From: Vitis vinifera
Taxonomy: Eukaryota; Streptophyta; Magnoliopsida; Vitales; Vitaceae
Direction: 5' to 3'
NCBI RefSeq assembly: GCF_030704535.1
Contig: NC_081818.1
Coordinates: forward strand, 25,211,001 to 25,275,000
Length of the DNA stretch: 64,000 nt
Part shown: positions 38,647-51,091 of the stretch, one piece after another
How positions within the stretch are numbered: position 1 is the stretch's first letter
Layout of the letters: each line of letters starts with the position of its first letter
Notes under the pieces: generated by a model
The model's input: only the letters and a program-made list of their open reading frames with translations
Databases searched by the model: none
What the model was told of the DNA's origin: nothing
Translations under genes and position numbers: made by a program

Positions 38647-38959
38647 GATTATGTTTGGTTCCCAAAAAGTACAAAGAAAAGAAAAAAAATGTTAAGAAAA
38701 ATGATTTTCTTATGTTTGGTTGTCCTATGAAAAATATCAAAGAAAATCAAATATAATTTTTAAAACTAATTAAAAACTTATATATTTTAAATTTATTTAA
38801 TCTTTATATTAATGAGTTAAAATAAATAAAATGAGTTTGAAGTAACAAAAAAAATAATTTATCAACTTTTAATCTATTTTTTTATTTTCCTTCTACTTTT
38901 CCTTTGTATTTTCTTTCCCTTATATTTTCCCTTAAATTTTCTGGGAACCAAACATAGCC
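38647..38959. mobile_element. MITE copy B (same family as copy A, inverted)
   Basis: 313 bp with termini GATTATGTTTGGTTCCC and GGGAACCAAACATAGCC, flanked by TAA on both sides (38644-38646, 38960-38962). The interior matches 27483-27808 in reverse complement, including a GACAACCAAACAT-type internal repeat. Confidence 0.88.
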
Positions 38960-39550
38960 TAAAGTAATAGCTTGAAATATAATCCTTGCTATTTGAATTA
39001 ATTTATTTTGAATTTTATTTTTGTTTTCGAGTGAAAAAAAATGGCATCTTCCATATTTTATTCGATCGTTAAGGAAAATATAGTACGCATCGAGGTTGTA
39101 TCATGGGAATATGCTAAACTTCATCAGAGGGCCAAGCAAGTAATTTTACCAACTCTTTGCTTATGTGGCAGTAGTGGATTGGACCAAAAGAATGAGTTTG
39201 GGAATTCCGCGTTACACCAAAGCGATAGTTCGATATTGCAATTTGTATATATTTTTCCAAATTTAATTATATCTACGTATATATAGTTTTTTATTTCCAA
39301 GCTTGTAAAAAATCACAGTGATGTTTTGGCTGTTATGATCATTCACCCAAACCCTCCTCAACCTCTCTGCGCCCTCCTCTCTCCGCTTCGAAGCCCCGCA
39401 ATTCCTCCGATCGAACCCTAGAAATCTCTTCTGCATCGATCAATTTCCGTTCCATTCCCTTTCTCTTTCTTCTCCATCTCCCTGCCGTAGTTTGCGTTAT
39501 TCGCTACTCCGAGATCTCTCGGGGCCCTTGCAATTGGTGCGTGGTCGACG

Positions 39551-42500
39551 ATGGCTGACGGAACGATTGATTTTCCGGACGATCTCCTCTCCACCAAAGC
39601 GCCCGATGAACACTGGACCGACAAAGGTATTCTTAGGGCTTTGAATTCTTATGTGCCTTTTCTTTTGGCATTGTTACGTGGGTTCTTGATTTTGTGGTCC
39701 CTTCCATATATGGTTACTATCAAGTTATATCCACTCGATCTGCAGTGTCTGATATCTGTAATTCTCGATAGTTGAAAGATTTTATTACCTGTTTTATTGT
39801 TATTGGGTTTTCCCCCCTGCTGTTGTGTTGGTAGTTGTGATCGTCTGATAGGGTTTTTTTAGTGGGCACACTAGTGCGAGTTATAAGGTGAAATTGTTTT
39901 GTCGATTGGATATGTGGTTCCCTGTTTTAGGGTTTTGCAGATCTTGTATTGCGGATAATATTTGTTCGATTTGACTTGTATGTTTTCACGGTACTTTAGA
40001 TAAAAATCTCCTTAATTTTATGTGCTTTTAGTTGATGCCATAAATTTTCTTGCCTGCTTCTACTAGAAGATTCAGTTTTAAATGTGTTTGGCTGAATTTC
40101 AGATAAAGTGCTAAGTGATGCTAGGTGGGTGTTGGTTTTAGGCTTTAAATGTTGATGTTAAATCTGTAAGTGATGGATATTTTGGAGATGCTGCCATAAT
40201 TCTTCCTTATTTCCTTTTTCACACCATAGTACTCTAAAGCAAGAGCTCTGCTGATTCTACATATTTTTTCTTTGCATTCATGTAAAATCATGACTTTAAT
40301 TTTGTTATTCTTATTATTTGGTTAATGAGTATTCATTGAATGCATTGGATAAAAATGTTTGTGTCATGTAGCTTGACTCCTGGTTGTTGCCCTTTTTCTG
40401 TGAGGGACCCTCTGTTCTGGCTGCTGGAGGGTCAGACTTATAAGTAAAAACGCAGGGGAAAGTTTAATTTTCTTCCATACTTCACAAGAAGCAACTAGCT
40501 TGGAACTCCATTTTCTGGAAAATTGCATCCTTTCTTTGTGTTGGGGTTTATGGACGGATGGAATTGTTGAATTTTTAATAGGCCCAAATTCTTCAACCAG
40601 TTACATTTTCTTAAAATTTGTTATGAAAATATTGCTCTTATGATATTCTATGAACACATTCCTGTGGGCCCTTGCTTTTGAATCAACTTGTAGGCAATTT
40701 CAGAACCAAATGATCCCAGTTTCTAATTGGGTCTTGTGCTATGTAGATGAAGTATTGGGAGGAAAGGGTGATGGGAAGGTGCTTATGGGACTACTTGATG
40801 GGTTGAAAGGTGGTTATTTTGCATCTAAAGTTTCTAGTCTATATGTTCACTGCTACTTAACTCGTAAAAGCCTTATGCCGACTTTAAACGATATGCATTT
40901 TTTTTTTTTAAACTTTCTCATTTGCATGTGCACTCATTATGTGCTTCTAAAAGGAAGTGAATCCTAATATAATCGCTGTTATTCTTTATTTTTTGGTTAC
41001 AAATGCAGATCAAGCAACATCAGAGAGTAGCATACCTCTGTCCCCACAGTGGCTTTATGCCAAGCCAGTTGAGGCAAAGATATTGATTGGTGGCACATCA
41101 GGGGTATGGACCTATCAAGCTATTTTCAATCTCTTCATTCTGCATTGGAAAAAGTGGTGGAAGATAGGCTGGTTTATAGGAACTTGATTAATGTCTTAGT
41201 TAAAGTTATTTCTCTGCAAGTATGGCTTGTTTTCTCCAATCCTTTTATTGCCATCCTTCCTCATCTTCTTAAACAACCGTGGCATTGTATTTTGCAGGAC
41301 CGCATGTTGTTGGCATATCTTTAACTGAATTTATGTTGACACCATGTTATTTTTGCAAGTGCATTTTTTTCCATTTATTTTACACTCCTTGATGCATAAA
41401 AAATTTAGCAAAAAGGTGGGTAATTTAAAAATGATTTTGTTTGTGTGTGCATGTGTATGGATGGGTATTCTATTTTGCCATTAATGTGATTTTAATAATG
41501 TATTTGTTTATTGATCTTTTGGGGACACTTTGTCTGGTTTGATGAATCCAACTTTCTGTAACAAGATTTGCCTTACCAACTCATAGTTGTAAAAGGGTGC
41601 CTAACCACAAAAGTGTACAAAGGACAGCAAGGCACACATTGTGAGCCTTGCTTTACATCAAGTAAGAGGCACTACTTCTAGCTCAAGGCAAGCCTTTCAA
41701 TTTCTCTTGATTTTTTTTTTTCTTTTAATTTTATAGTTTTTGGACCTTTTGATTCCCTTTTTAACCGTCCAATGGGACCATCTCCATATATTCTGTTGTG
41801 TCATACGACACACCTTTGCAATTCCCATTTAAAAATAACACAGGCCAATCTCACTGTTCTCTCTGGCCATCCAATAAATTCTATAATGTTATATGACATA
41901 CCATAGCAATCCTTGTCTTGCAACTTCAGGTAAAATATATTTAAATGATTTTCTATATTTTCCCATGAAACTATCTTGCATTTTTTTAATGAATTTTCTC
42001 ACTGAGATTGCATTAGTTGTTAAAGGCAAGCCTAAGTGCGCCTAAGGCACAACAACTTCCTAGCTATTGTGCCTTGTTCAAGAGGCACTCCTCATTTTTT
42101 TTATTTTTTCTTTAACATTTTTGTTCTTAAAATTTCTAATTTTATATTGAAATTGAAATTTATAGGGTTAAATTTTTTGGATCATATTTTATACAATTGA
42201 CATGCACCTAGGTTGTGCCTTACTTTGCTCAAGTGTGCACCTTGGATTGCTTTGAAGCCTAAGCCTTAGGAGACTTGTGCACCCTAGATAGGCCTTGTGC
42301 CTTGTACCATAGTTGTTCCCCCCCCTTTTTTTTTTTTTTTGGGATAGGTAATCTTGTACCATAGTTGTTAAGAACTTATGATGCACAATATGATATATTT
42401 TTTATGAACATTGATATGTATCACAATATGTGTCATACCTTAATTGTATCTTACAAGACATATACGATACACAATACGATACAAAGTATAACAATACAAT

Positions 42501-45500
42501 GATAACACATCCTTAGCTATTTTTCATAATTTTTAAGAAAAGCCAAATTCAAAATTTTTTTTTCTTGAAAAAATTATTATATTAATTGTTTAAAATATAC
42601 GGTAAAGTTAGAAGTTGAGCACAAAAGGGAAAAAGAGGTAAAATAATCTTATATAAAAAGCACATGCTCTCTCTCTCTTCCCCCCCCCCCCCCCCCCCCC
42701 CACACACACACCCAATAACTAATCTAAGGTTTAACCACATCTGAGTAGAAACATTGAGAATTTGAGTTACAAAATTCTAAATCATATTATTTAAGATAAT
42801 TCAATGCAGTCAGAAGTACATGTTGAAGCTATTACATTGGTGAATCAGGGGAATAATTTGACTGGAATTTCATTGGAAATGAGTTCTGGTGCATTTTGGA
42901 TGTGGATTGCCAAGGTTTGACTGGGCTATCATCTGTGCTTGAGCACACATGAGCATATGCAAGCAGTTTGTACAATGGAACAGGCTTCTTTCCGAGCATT
43001 TTTCCCTTATTGAGGCCTTAATGCTAGTCCATTATTTCTTCTCCAAAAAATGGATGTTAATCTGTTATTTTCAAATAATTCTATTAGCCTTGGTTGCTGT
43101 GATTCTTACTGTTTACTAATGTCATCTGTGAACTTTTAGTTAACATCTCTCTCTCTCTCTCTCTCCTCCTCTCAATCATTAAATTTCAGTAGAAATATAT
43201 GTCTAAGTTTGGTTGCATGGCAGATGTGCTTTGAGGAGTTGCAATCTTTTGGTGCATACCTTTTGATACACCATATTCTTGTTATTCAGTGTGAAATTAA
43301 TACTATTAACTTCAATATTTTACAAGAGCCTTTAGTTGTATGCTTCCCATTGTTGACGCAATTCTGTAGTGTCAGTTAATAGTCTTCTTATACATGAACA
43401 AACACTGGAAGTGCATTGATTATGAAAGTTCCTGATGCTGTATTCCTTTCTTTTTATTTCTTTATGATTTCCATTTCTTGAATAGTGAGCCAACCCTATG
43501 AAGCAAACTGGTTAGCCTCATGTTGCCATGAATCTTTTTTATATCCCAAGCTTTCTGCAGCATGCAACATCATTCATTTCTTGTCTGCTTATCTAATAGA
43601 ACTTTTATAATGCGTTGCTTCCCCTTCCGTCCAAAACCAAAAAATGGCAGGAAATGCGAGCACCAAACCCTATACCCCATGGAAACTCCACTGATCCCAA
43701 TCAGAAAGATGGCTGGCGTTTAGATGGATCTCAGGACAAGAAAGACTGGAGGAGGACTGCTGCTGACATTGAAAGCAGTCGTCGCTGGCGTGAAGAGGAG
43801 AGAGAAACAGGCTTACTTGGTAGACGAGATCGTAGAAAAGAAGAACGTCGTGCTGATGTCATTCCTACAAGAGAAACTGCTGAGAGTAGAGCTTTAACTT
43901 CTTCCGATCGCTGGCATGATAATAACCGTAGTTCTGTGCATGAACCTCGGAGAGATAACAAGTGGTCATCAAGGTGGGGTCCTGAAGATAAAGAGAAGGA
44001 TTCTCGAACTGAGAAGAGGACAGATGTGGAAAAGGAAGACCCTCATGTTGACAAGCAATCTTTTAGTGCCAACCGCACAGCCGCAGAGCGTGACAATGAT
44101 TCACGTGATAAATGGAGACCACGGCATCGTATGGAAGTTCATGTAGGTGGATCAGCTACATATCGTTCTGCACCAGGATTTGGATTGGAGAGAGGACGAG
44201 TGGAGGGTTCAAATGTGCGATTTGCTCCTGGACGAGGAAAGCCAAATGCTAGTGGACTTCTACAAATTGGCAGGCCTCTTTCTGCTGGTTCTAGTGGTTT
44301 TGTTCCGGGAGATAAGAATGACAATGTATTTGGGAAATCTGCGTATTGTTACCCAAGGGGAAAGCTTCTGGACATTTACCGCAAGCAAAATACAGTTCCT
44401 GCTTTTGATACCATACCTGTTGAGATGGAGCAAGTGCCCTCAATAACACAAGTAGACTCAATTGGGCCATTGGCTTTTGTGGCGCCTGATTCTGATGAAG
44501 AGGTACTAGATATATGCCTGCATATGTGTGTGTGTGTTTTTTTACCCCTTCTTTTGAAGATTTTCTGATGATGCTTTTCGCAACTAGTTGCTACTTTAAG
44601 ATTGATTTTCTGATGGTTGCAGGCTGTTCTTGGAGACATATGGAATGGAAAAATCACTACCAGTGGAGTATTCTACAGCTCATTTAGAGAGAAGAATGTG
44701 GGATCAGATGAAAACCTTACAGGTAATAGCAGTTTCTATCTCTTTGTGCCCTGTCTAATTTTAAATTGATAGTTCTTAGGCATCTTTTGTATACCTTCCA
44801 TGTACTTGGGGCATGCTCCCCTCATTTTGATTGACACGTCTAATATATTCTTGTTTGTCTATTAAAAACAAAAAACAAAAAAGAAAGAAAAAGAAAAAGA
44901 TTAAATGGATAGGGTTTTTTTTTCTCATCTAGAGGGTGTTTTCCTTTTTTTTTTTCTTTTTTTTTTCAGGCATTGGTGACTTAACACTGACTGAAGGGAA
45001 ACAGGTTTCCTTGAATAATACTGAATTTGATTATGAATCTTTGGGAAAGACTGCTGATGATCAAGCATATCAAGGTAATGTTGCCGACATCTTAGATATT
45101 CATTGTTTCCAGATGGATATAGCTGAGGGTAAGAAAAAGCTATAGCCTCTGGTAATTTTGGTTTTCTTGAGTTGAAAGTATGATAGGTTAAAAATTCCAT
45201 TCATCTTTTTTTTCTTCCAGGAGATCCACATAAAGAAGGTGAACAGGATTTTGTGTCCCCAATTGGTGTGGCAGTGACTGATGATTTGACTCCTGCAGTT
45301 TCAAATAGATATGATTTCAGCAGTTTGAGGGAGCTTGACAGTACTGGACATAATGAACTGAAGCCTCTTCAAAATCAGCAGTGGACAGATTCTGCTCCAA
45401 AACACTTGAAGTTGGAACACACTGAGGCAGCTTTGTCTTCTGAAATCAGTACCCAGCTTCCTGATGATTCAAGTTCTTTATTTGACTTCTCTTCTATAGA

Positions 45501-48500
45501 GAAAATTTCTAGTAGCAACCAGGACCTTTTAAAGGGCAATAATGTGGCCTTCTCATTAGAAAGGACTATCCCACCTGAGGAGTTAAGTTTATGTTATTGT
45601 GATCCTCAAGGGGTAACTCAGGGACCTTTTCTGGGAATTGACATCATTTCATGGTTTGAGCAAGGATTTTTTGGAGCTGACTTACCTGTACGATTGTCAG
45701 ATGCTCCTGATGGGTCTCCTTTTCAAGAACTTGGCGAGATCATGCCACATCTGAAAAATAAAGCTAGGTCTGCCTCCAGCTCTGATCTAGTTACCAAGTC
45801 AGAAAAATCTGATGCTTTTGGAGATGGATTGGGAGAGAGTATTCCTGACCTTGCTTCAGCCAAGGTTTCAGCTGTCTTGAATGATCAGCAGTGGGAATCT
45901 TCTGTATTTGAGGATAGCTCAGGTGTTTATGTTCAGCCAAGAATACCTAAACAGGAGTGTCCTGTTGAACCCCAGTATACTGAAGATCAAGGCTTCCAAA
46001 ATTTTTTTGCACTTGATGAGAGTGAGTTACTCTGTTTGATTATGCTGGCCATTTATTAAATGTATGTGCATGTGCATGCATGTGTTCTTTTATATTACTA
46101 CCTGAATGTTTTTCTTTTCTCTCATATAGAAGTCGCCTTTCTTGGAGAGTCTGCAACTAGCAGTGGCAATATGAGGAAACTCTCTGCTAATGTTCATGGT
46201 TCATTTCCTGATTTGAGCAGCCGCCCATCTTTTGCAAATGAATTTGCAGAAACTGGTGTGCCTATGGATAATGATGATAAGTTGCATCCCTTTGGTCTGT
46301 TAATGTCTGAGCTCAGAGGCTCCCACATGAGGTCTAGTCAGTCATCAAATTTACCTTCAAATATAGGTGATCAGAGTCACTTTATAGATACCTTGCATGA
46401 GAGAGATGTCCTGTTGCCCAGACAGAGTTCATTAGGTGCTGTGTCTGATCAATCTCTTGTTGCAGAGACATGGTCTGATGATTATAGAAGAAATATATGT
46501 TCTAACTCCAGTGTTCATCAAGGTGCCATAGATGCCCGGCATTTATCTCGCATGGAGCAAGAATTCAGTGGCTATGACTTGGCAGAGCACCTGATGTCAC
46601 AAAAGTTGCAAAAGGAACAACTTCAACCACAGAACCGTCCATCTCCTCATCCCACATCTCATTTTATTGGATCAGGTGTGGAGCAATTTCCTGGTTTTTC
46701 TTTTAGTCAGAGCAAGAACCCTGTTCTCCAACAGTCAGTCCACCATCCAGCACAAGATATGGAACATCTTTTGGAGCTTAAGTTACAACAGCAGCGAGAG
46801 TTTGAGCTTCATCAACGACATCAGTTTCATCAACAGCAGCTTCATCACCACCAAATGAAATTGCAGCAGCAGCAGCAGCAGCTGCAGCAGTCTCATATTC
46901 AACAATTGCTTCTTGAACAGTTGCAGCATCATCACATGTCTGATCCGGGTTTTGGGCAGTCAAAGATGGACCTTATGGGAGACAACATGCTTGATCAGGC
47001 TTTGTTGAGGAAAAGCCTTCTCCATGAATTGCAGCAGAATTCGTTTGCTTCAAGGCACCTGGATCCATCTCTAGAACAGATCATTCAAGCAAAGATTGGT
47101 CAGAATGCACATAGAGGACGACCAAATGATTTATTGGAGCTCATATCACAGGTGAAGCATGGGAATGCATTCCCTTCAGAACAGCAGCTTCGTTTTCACC
47201 AAGAACAGTTGCATGCAAGGCAGTTATCTCTGGCATTGAGGCAGCAGATGGGGATTGAGGGAGAGAGGCGTGCTGGTGGGCTCTGGCCAGTTGATGAAGC
47301 TGATCAATTCATCAGGACTTCTGCTGGCCGTCACCAAGCTCATCTGGCAGGGTTGAACCCTTTAGAATTTTACCAGCAACAGCAGAGGCTTTCCTCCCAT
47401 GAAGAACAACTAAGCCAACTTAAACGGAATCTTGCTGTACAGGAGCAACTACAACGAGGGTTTTATGAGCCTACTTCTGTTGCATTTGAGAGGCCGATGC
47501 CTTCTGGTGCTCCTGGGATGAACTTGGATAATGTAAATGCTCGTTTTCAAGGTCTAGACATTCAAGATCGGCATCCTTATATGCATTCCATTGACCCCAT
47601 GGGTTCTTTCTCTTCTGGTATCCCATCTCAACACCACCAAGTTTCAGACTGGTTACATGCTTCTCATCCAGATGCAATTGAGTCCCGCTCCAGGAACAAT
47701 GGGCGGTCAGAAAATAGTTGGCTAGAACCAGGGATGAAACAATTACATTTTGAAGCTGAGCGACGGAAGATGGAGCCTGAAGTTTCTGTAGCTTCTACAG
47801 ATTCAAGTTTATGGGCTTTGGCTGGAGATGATGAGGAAAAATCAAAGAGAGTTTTGATGGACATGCTCCACCAAAAACTGAATCTTCAATCTACACAGTC
47901 ATCAGAAGTGGACCATCAACATTCTATATCATCTTATAAAAGTCGGGATTCGTTTGGACTATTTCCTGAGTCAAGTTCTTCAAATCTTCCTCCTAATCTT
48001 CTACCAGATCAAATAGTCAGTCTAAACAACACATTAACAGAAGGGTCCCCAAATTCCAATTCAAGCAACTTGCGGCAAAATCATTTACTTAATGTTTATG
48101 CGAATGAACAATTTAACAATTTGGAAAACAGGGAAAGATTTCCCCTTAGATCTAATTCTGGAGCATTAGGAGAACAGCCATTATTTTCAAGCACACTAGA
48201 GACTTCTCAGATTGGTTTTGTGGACTCTAGCTCGATTGGGAATTCATCAATGGGCAAAGAATTCTCAGAGCTGGAGGGAAAGAAAGGGAAGAAGCGTGGG
48301 TCCAAAAGCAGAACGGAAATGAGCCGGTCAGTTTCAGAGATTGAAGGTAACTTAGCTGAGCAAGCTGAAGATGCCATGGATCATGGGGAGCTGCTAGTAA
48401 ATGCCCATAGCAGGCATACATCAGTGAGCAATGCTGGTAATTTGTCAAACGTTCCCCATTTTCATTACTGATATTATTTTGGGTTTACTAAATATTTGAA

Positions 48501-50359
48501 AGCACATTTTAATGGTGTAGGTGGAAATGCAGGCTTATACAACCATGACATTGGATTAGATAAAGCATGCCAAGATGATGTTTCTAATGATAGGTAGGTC
48601 TTTTTCTTCTTTATTGCACTGCAAGATTATTTTGAAACAGTTGTGATACCCTGAATAAGACGAGGTTTGTTATCATTTTTCTAGTCTAGAGGTATCATTA
48701 CATTGAAGTGGGGGATATTTGCATGTTTGAAAGTGTTTCAAACTAGGGTATTACTATTCTTGCTTTGTTACTTCATAGGATCTCGGAAAAATATGAAGGG
48801 TTTCCTTGAATCCAACCCTACTTGTTCTTATAGGCATGTAGGGTATCTGACTGCCTACTGGATGGAGTCAGAGAACCATGAAATATTGCCCTGTTAAGGG
48901 GACATTTTGAAGATGCTATGGATGTGTTTTTGATTGATTTTGCATCTCATGTCCTTTGAAGGCTGACATTCATCCTCCTGAATGGAGTTGGTTTATATTT
49001 GATAATTGAGTTATTGCAAAGAATTGAAGATACTTCAAAAAATGATGAAAGGAAAAATAATAATTGATTTCACTACTTGAAATTTTAAAATGATCCTAGA
49101 CAGAATGCAAATTTATCTCCATTTCAGATAAATTGGAAAATGAAGCGAACTCATTTCATTTTATGGAAAACATTGGATTGGCATTTTCTTTAGACTTTCA
49201 AATGCCTCCTAAGGTGGTATTCCATGAGAAGTATTAGCCTCAAGAGTTGGGAAGTCAGGCAATGTCTAGTTTGTGGCTGTGTACCTACTCACTAGCGGAT
49301 TTAAATTCCTTTTAAAAGACAATGGATGGATTTGCTTTCCTGCTATTTCTAGTAAGCTCTTATTTCATGTTAAACATCTAAGTCTCGTCTACTTTTATAA
49401 CTGATTTAAGTTATCTTAAGTATCTTATATAATACCTAGGAGCTAGTTATGTGATACAAGTTCAACAGCTCTGCTGTGTCGCATTGTTGAGACAAGATTT
49501 GGTTTAATAACAAAAATTCATAATGGTACTGTGATGATCTTTATAATTTGTTTTAAGTGAGGTTTTGACATTTGAATGGTCATAATGTACTGTTGTCATG
49601 AAGACTTGTAAATTTATAGAAGTAGAGCATTATTCTTCCCTCCAGATTTCAAATATTTGCATTCTTTCTTTCCTTTTTGGCAGGCTATCATCTATTGTAT
49701 CCAATGAGCTTGATAATTCAATGCTTAAACGCCCACCAGTTTCTCGAGTCTTGTCTTCAGATGTTCTGTTGGAGGCGGCCCCAGCTCCAGTTGTCAAGCA
49801 GAAAAACAATATAGATGGTATACCCTAGCTATTAATCCCATTTGTTTTCTGTTTGGTAATTGTGCTTGCTTTAAAAGTGCACTGGAAGAATATTTTGACT
49901 TGAAATTTATTTTGGGAGTTGAAATTAAATGCTGGGGGTTGTGTTATTCAATGAGTTAATTTTGTTTGGTGGTAATGAGCTCAAACTATTGTGGCTGATT
50001 AGCTTGTTCCAACACTGGTAATTTCAGATGGGAGACAGAATTCTGCTGGGAATCCAATGACGAACAGGATGGCTGAAACTCAGACATCTGCCAAGAAAGA
50101 CATGCGGTTTAGGCGGACCTCATCTTGTACTGATGCTGCTGTATCTGAAACTTCATTCATAGACATGCTAAAAAAACCTGTTCCAGAGGCAGATGCCACC
50201 AATGGGGCTGCTTTGGAGTCATCTGATTGTAGCGTGCAATCTGGACGAAGTGGCAAAAAGAAAGGAAAGAAAGGAAGACAACTTGATCCTGCTCTTCTCG
50301 GATTCAAAGTGTCCAGCAACCGGATCTTGATGGGTGAGATCCAACGTCTGGAAGATTGA
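39551..50359 (+). CDS. EXA1: GYF-domain protein, EXA1-like translational regulator
   Basis: Ten coding exons: 39551-39626, 41009-41103, 43651-44502, 44623-44722, 44970-45074, 45221-46021, 46130-48436, 48521-48593, 49684-49817, 50028-50359. Total 4875 bp, 1624 aa. The N-terminal half is charged and disordered ([19 protein letters not shown]). [12 protein letters not shown] near residue 291 fits the YxxxxLL eIF4E-binding pattern. The GYF domain, [28 protein letters not shown], lies at about 530-590 and binds proline-rich ligands. A Q/H-rich region follows near 890-945. The C-terminus has a basic KKKGKKGR patch. In Arabidopsis EXA1/MUSE11 represses translation of immune receptors and is needed for potexvirus accumulation. 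Family membership is firm; orthology to EXA1 rests on recalled sequence. Intron 2 (2.5 kb) collects repeats. Confidence 0.94.
41585..41705. repeat. Dispersed GCGCCT-rich repeat, partial copy (EXA1-like intron 2)
   Basis: GTTGTAAAAGGGTGCCTAACC and following GGCAC-rich words resemble the start of the repeats at 35702 and 42009. Truncated and diverged. Confidence 0.45.
42009..42317. repeat. Dispersed GCGCCT-rich repeat, copy 2 (EXA1-like intron 2)
   Basis: Begins TTGCATTAGTTGTTAAAGGC, then AAGTGCGCCTAAGGCACAAC, and ends with GGCCTTGTGCCTTGTACC. The centre matches copy 1 at 35702-36196. Its right end is interrupted by the poly(T) insertion at 42318. Confidence 0.65.
42318..42352 (-). mobile_element. 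Tiny retroposed fragment flanked by 17-bp direct repeats
   Basis: Thirty-five bases (C run, T run, GGGATAGGTAAT) lie between perfect copies of CTTGTACCATAGTTGTT at 42301-42317 and 42353-42369. Read on the minus strand the insert is ATTACCTATCCC followed by poly(A), as expected for the 3' end of a severely truncated non-LTR retroposon. Confidence 0.65.
42667..42711. repeat. Compound (CT)n-poly(C)-(CA)n tract
   Basis: Short CT run, about 22 C residues, then five CA units, within intron 2 of the EXA1-like gene. The C run is similar to that in the Tat 5' LTR but no flanking similarity was seen. Confidence 0.92.
43146..43165. repeat. (CT)n microsatellite
   Basis: Ten CT units in intron 2 of the EXA1-like gene. 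Confidence 0.92.
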
Positions 50360-51091
50360 TGCTCACTGGTTGTGCTCTCTATTGTGAATTCTTTCCCCCA
50401 TTTTTTTGAACATACTAGATTTTTAAAGTCTCTCATGTAAAAGTTGTTCATATACTAACTTATTTTTGGCCTTTTTTTTTTCCCATCTTTTTGGCCTCTT
50501 TATTGGGTTAGGAGACCGGGCAGATGCCAGATGCAATTTTGTAGTGTCCTGTCGTTGGCTATGATATGTATAGTGCATGCAGATGATATTGTAGACGAGT
50601 GAGAAAAATGTTGATAGGAGAGATTGATGAATAAAAGATTTGTTATAAACTTACAGCCAACCTCTTGTCTACGTGGTTGTTGGTTTGTTTGCTTAAATTA
50701 TCTGGGTTAATATAATCTCAATGCTTCTTGGGGACTGGAGTGCTGGGGTGTGTATATCAAATTCAAAATGAACTAAATCGGTTGTTTTGAGCAATACATG
50801 ATATGGAACATTGGATGCCTATTTTTTGTGATATAAAAAAATATTAATATCGAGAAGCAGTTGCGGGGTGATGTTTGTAAGATGATGTCTTTATTATTTG
50901 CCAAGTTCAAACTGTACATGAATTATGATGGGACATTCAGTAATCATCAGCCCAATATGTGCGCATAAAATCGTTGGTTGGGATTGGAGGTGAGCTCACA
51001 TTCACCCTCTCTTCGTCTTTCTGTCTTTGTGTGTTGTGTATGATTTTTGTTCCTCTCTCTCCGGTGGGTTGTGAAAAGAGAGGTTGCAGGG
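50360..51091. other. Spacer between the EXA1-like gene and the CHX pseudogene
   Basis: First ~300 bp is the 3' untranslated region of the upstream gene, with an AATAAA-like ATGAATAAAAG at about 50627. The rest is the ancestral CHX promoter region. No additional gene. Confidence 0.6.

Larger units (their letters stand above)
37067..39550. other. Spacer between eL8 and the EXA1-like gene
   Basis: Contains the eL8 3' untranslated region (first ~250 bp), two MITEs listed separately, AT-rich filler, and from about 39330 the 5' leader of the next gene. The open stretch at 39041-39286 has no family signature and is not called. Confidence 0.6.

Noticed and set aside
39041-39286. 81-residue open stretch upstream of the EXA1-like gene
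   Set aside because: No recognisable motif; AT-rich spacer next to a MITE.
40650-40967. 105-residue open stretch in intron 1 of the EXA1-like gene
   Set aside because: No domain, lies between correctly phased exons, and contains a poly(T) run; intronic chance frame.
46778-46963. Minus-strand Ala-rich open stretch inside the EXA1-like exon 7
   Set aside because: It is the reverse of CAG/CAT repeats encoding Gln and His on the plus strand.
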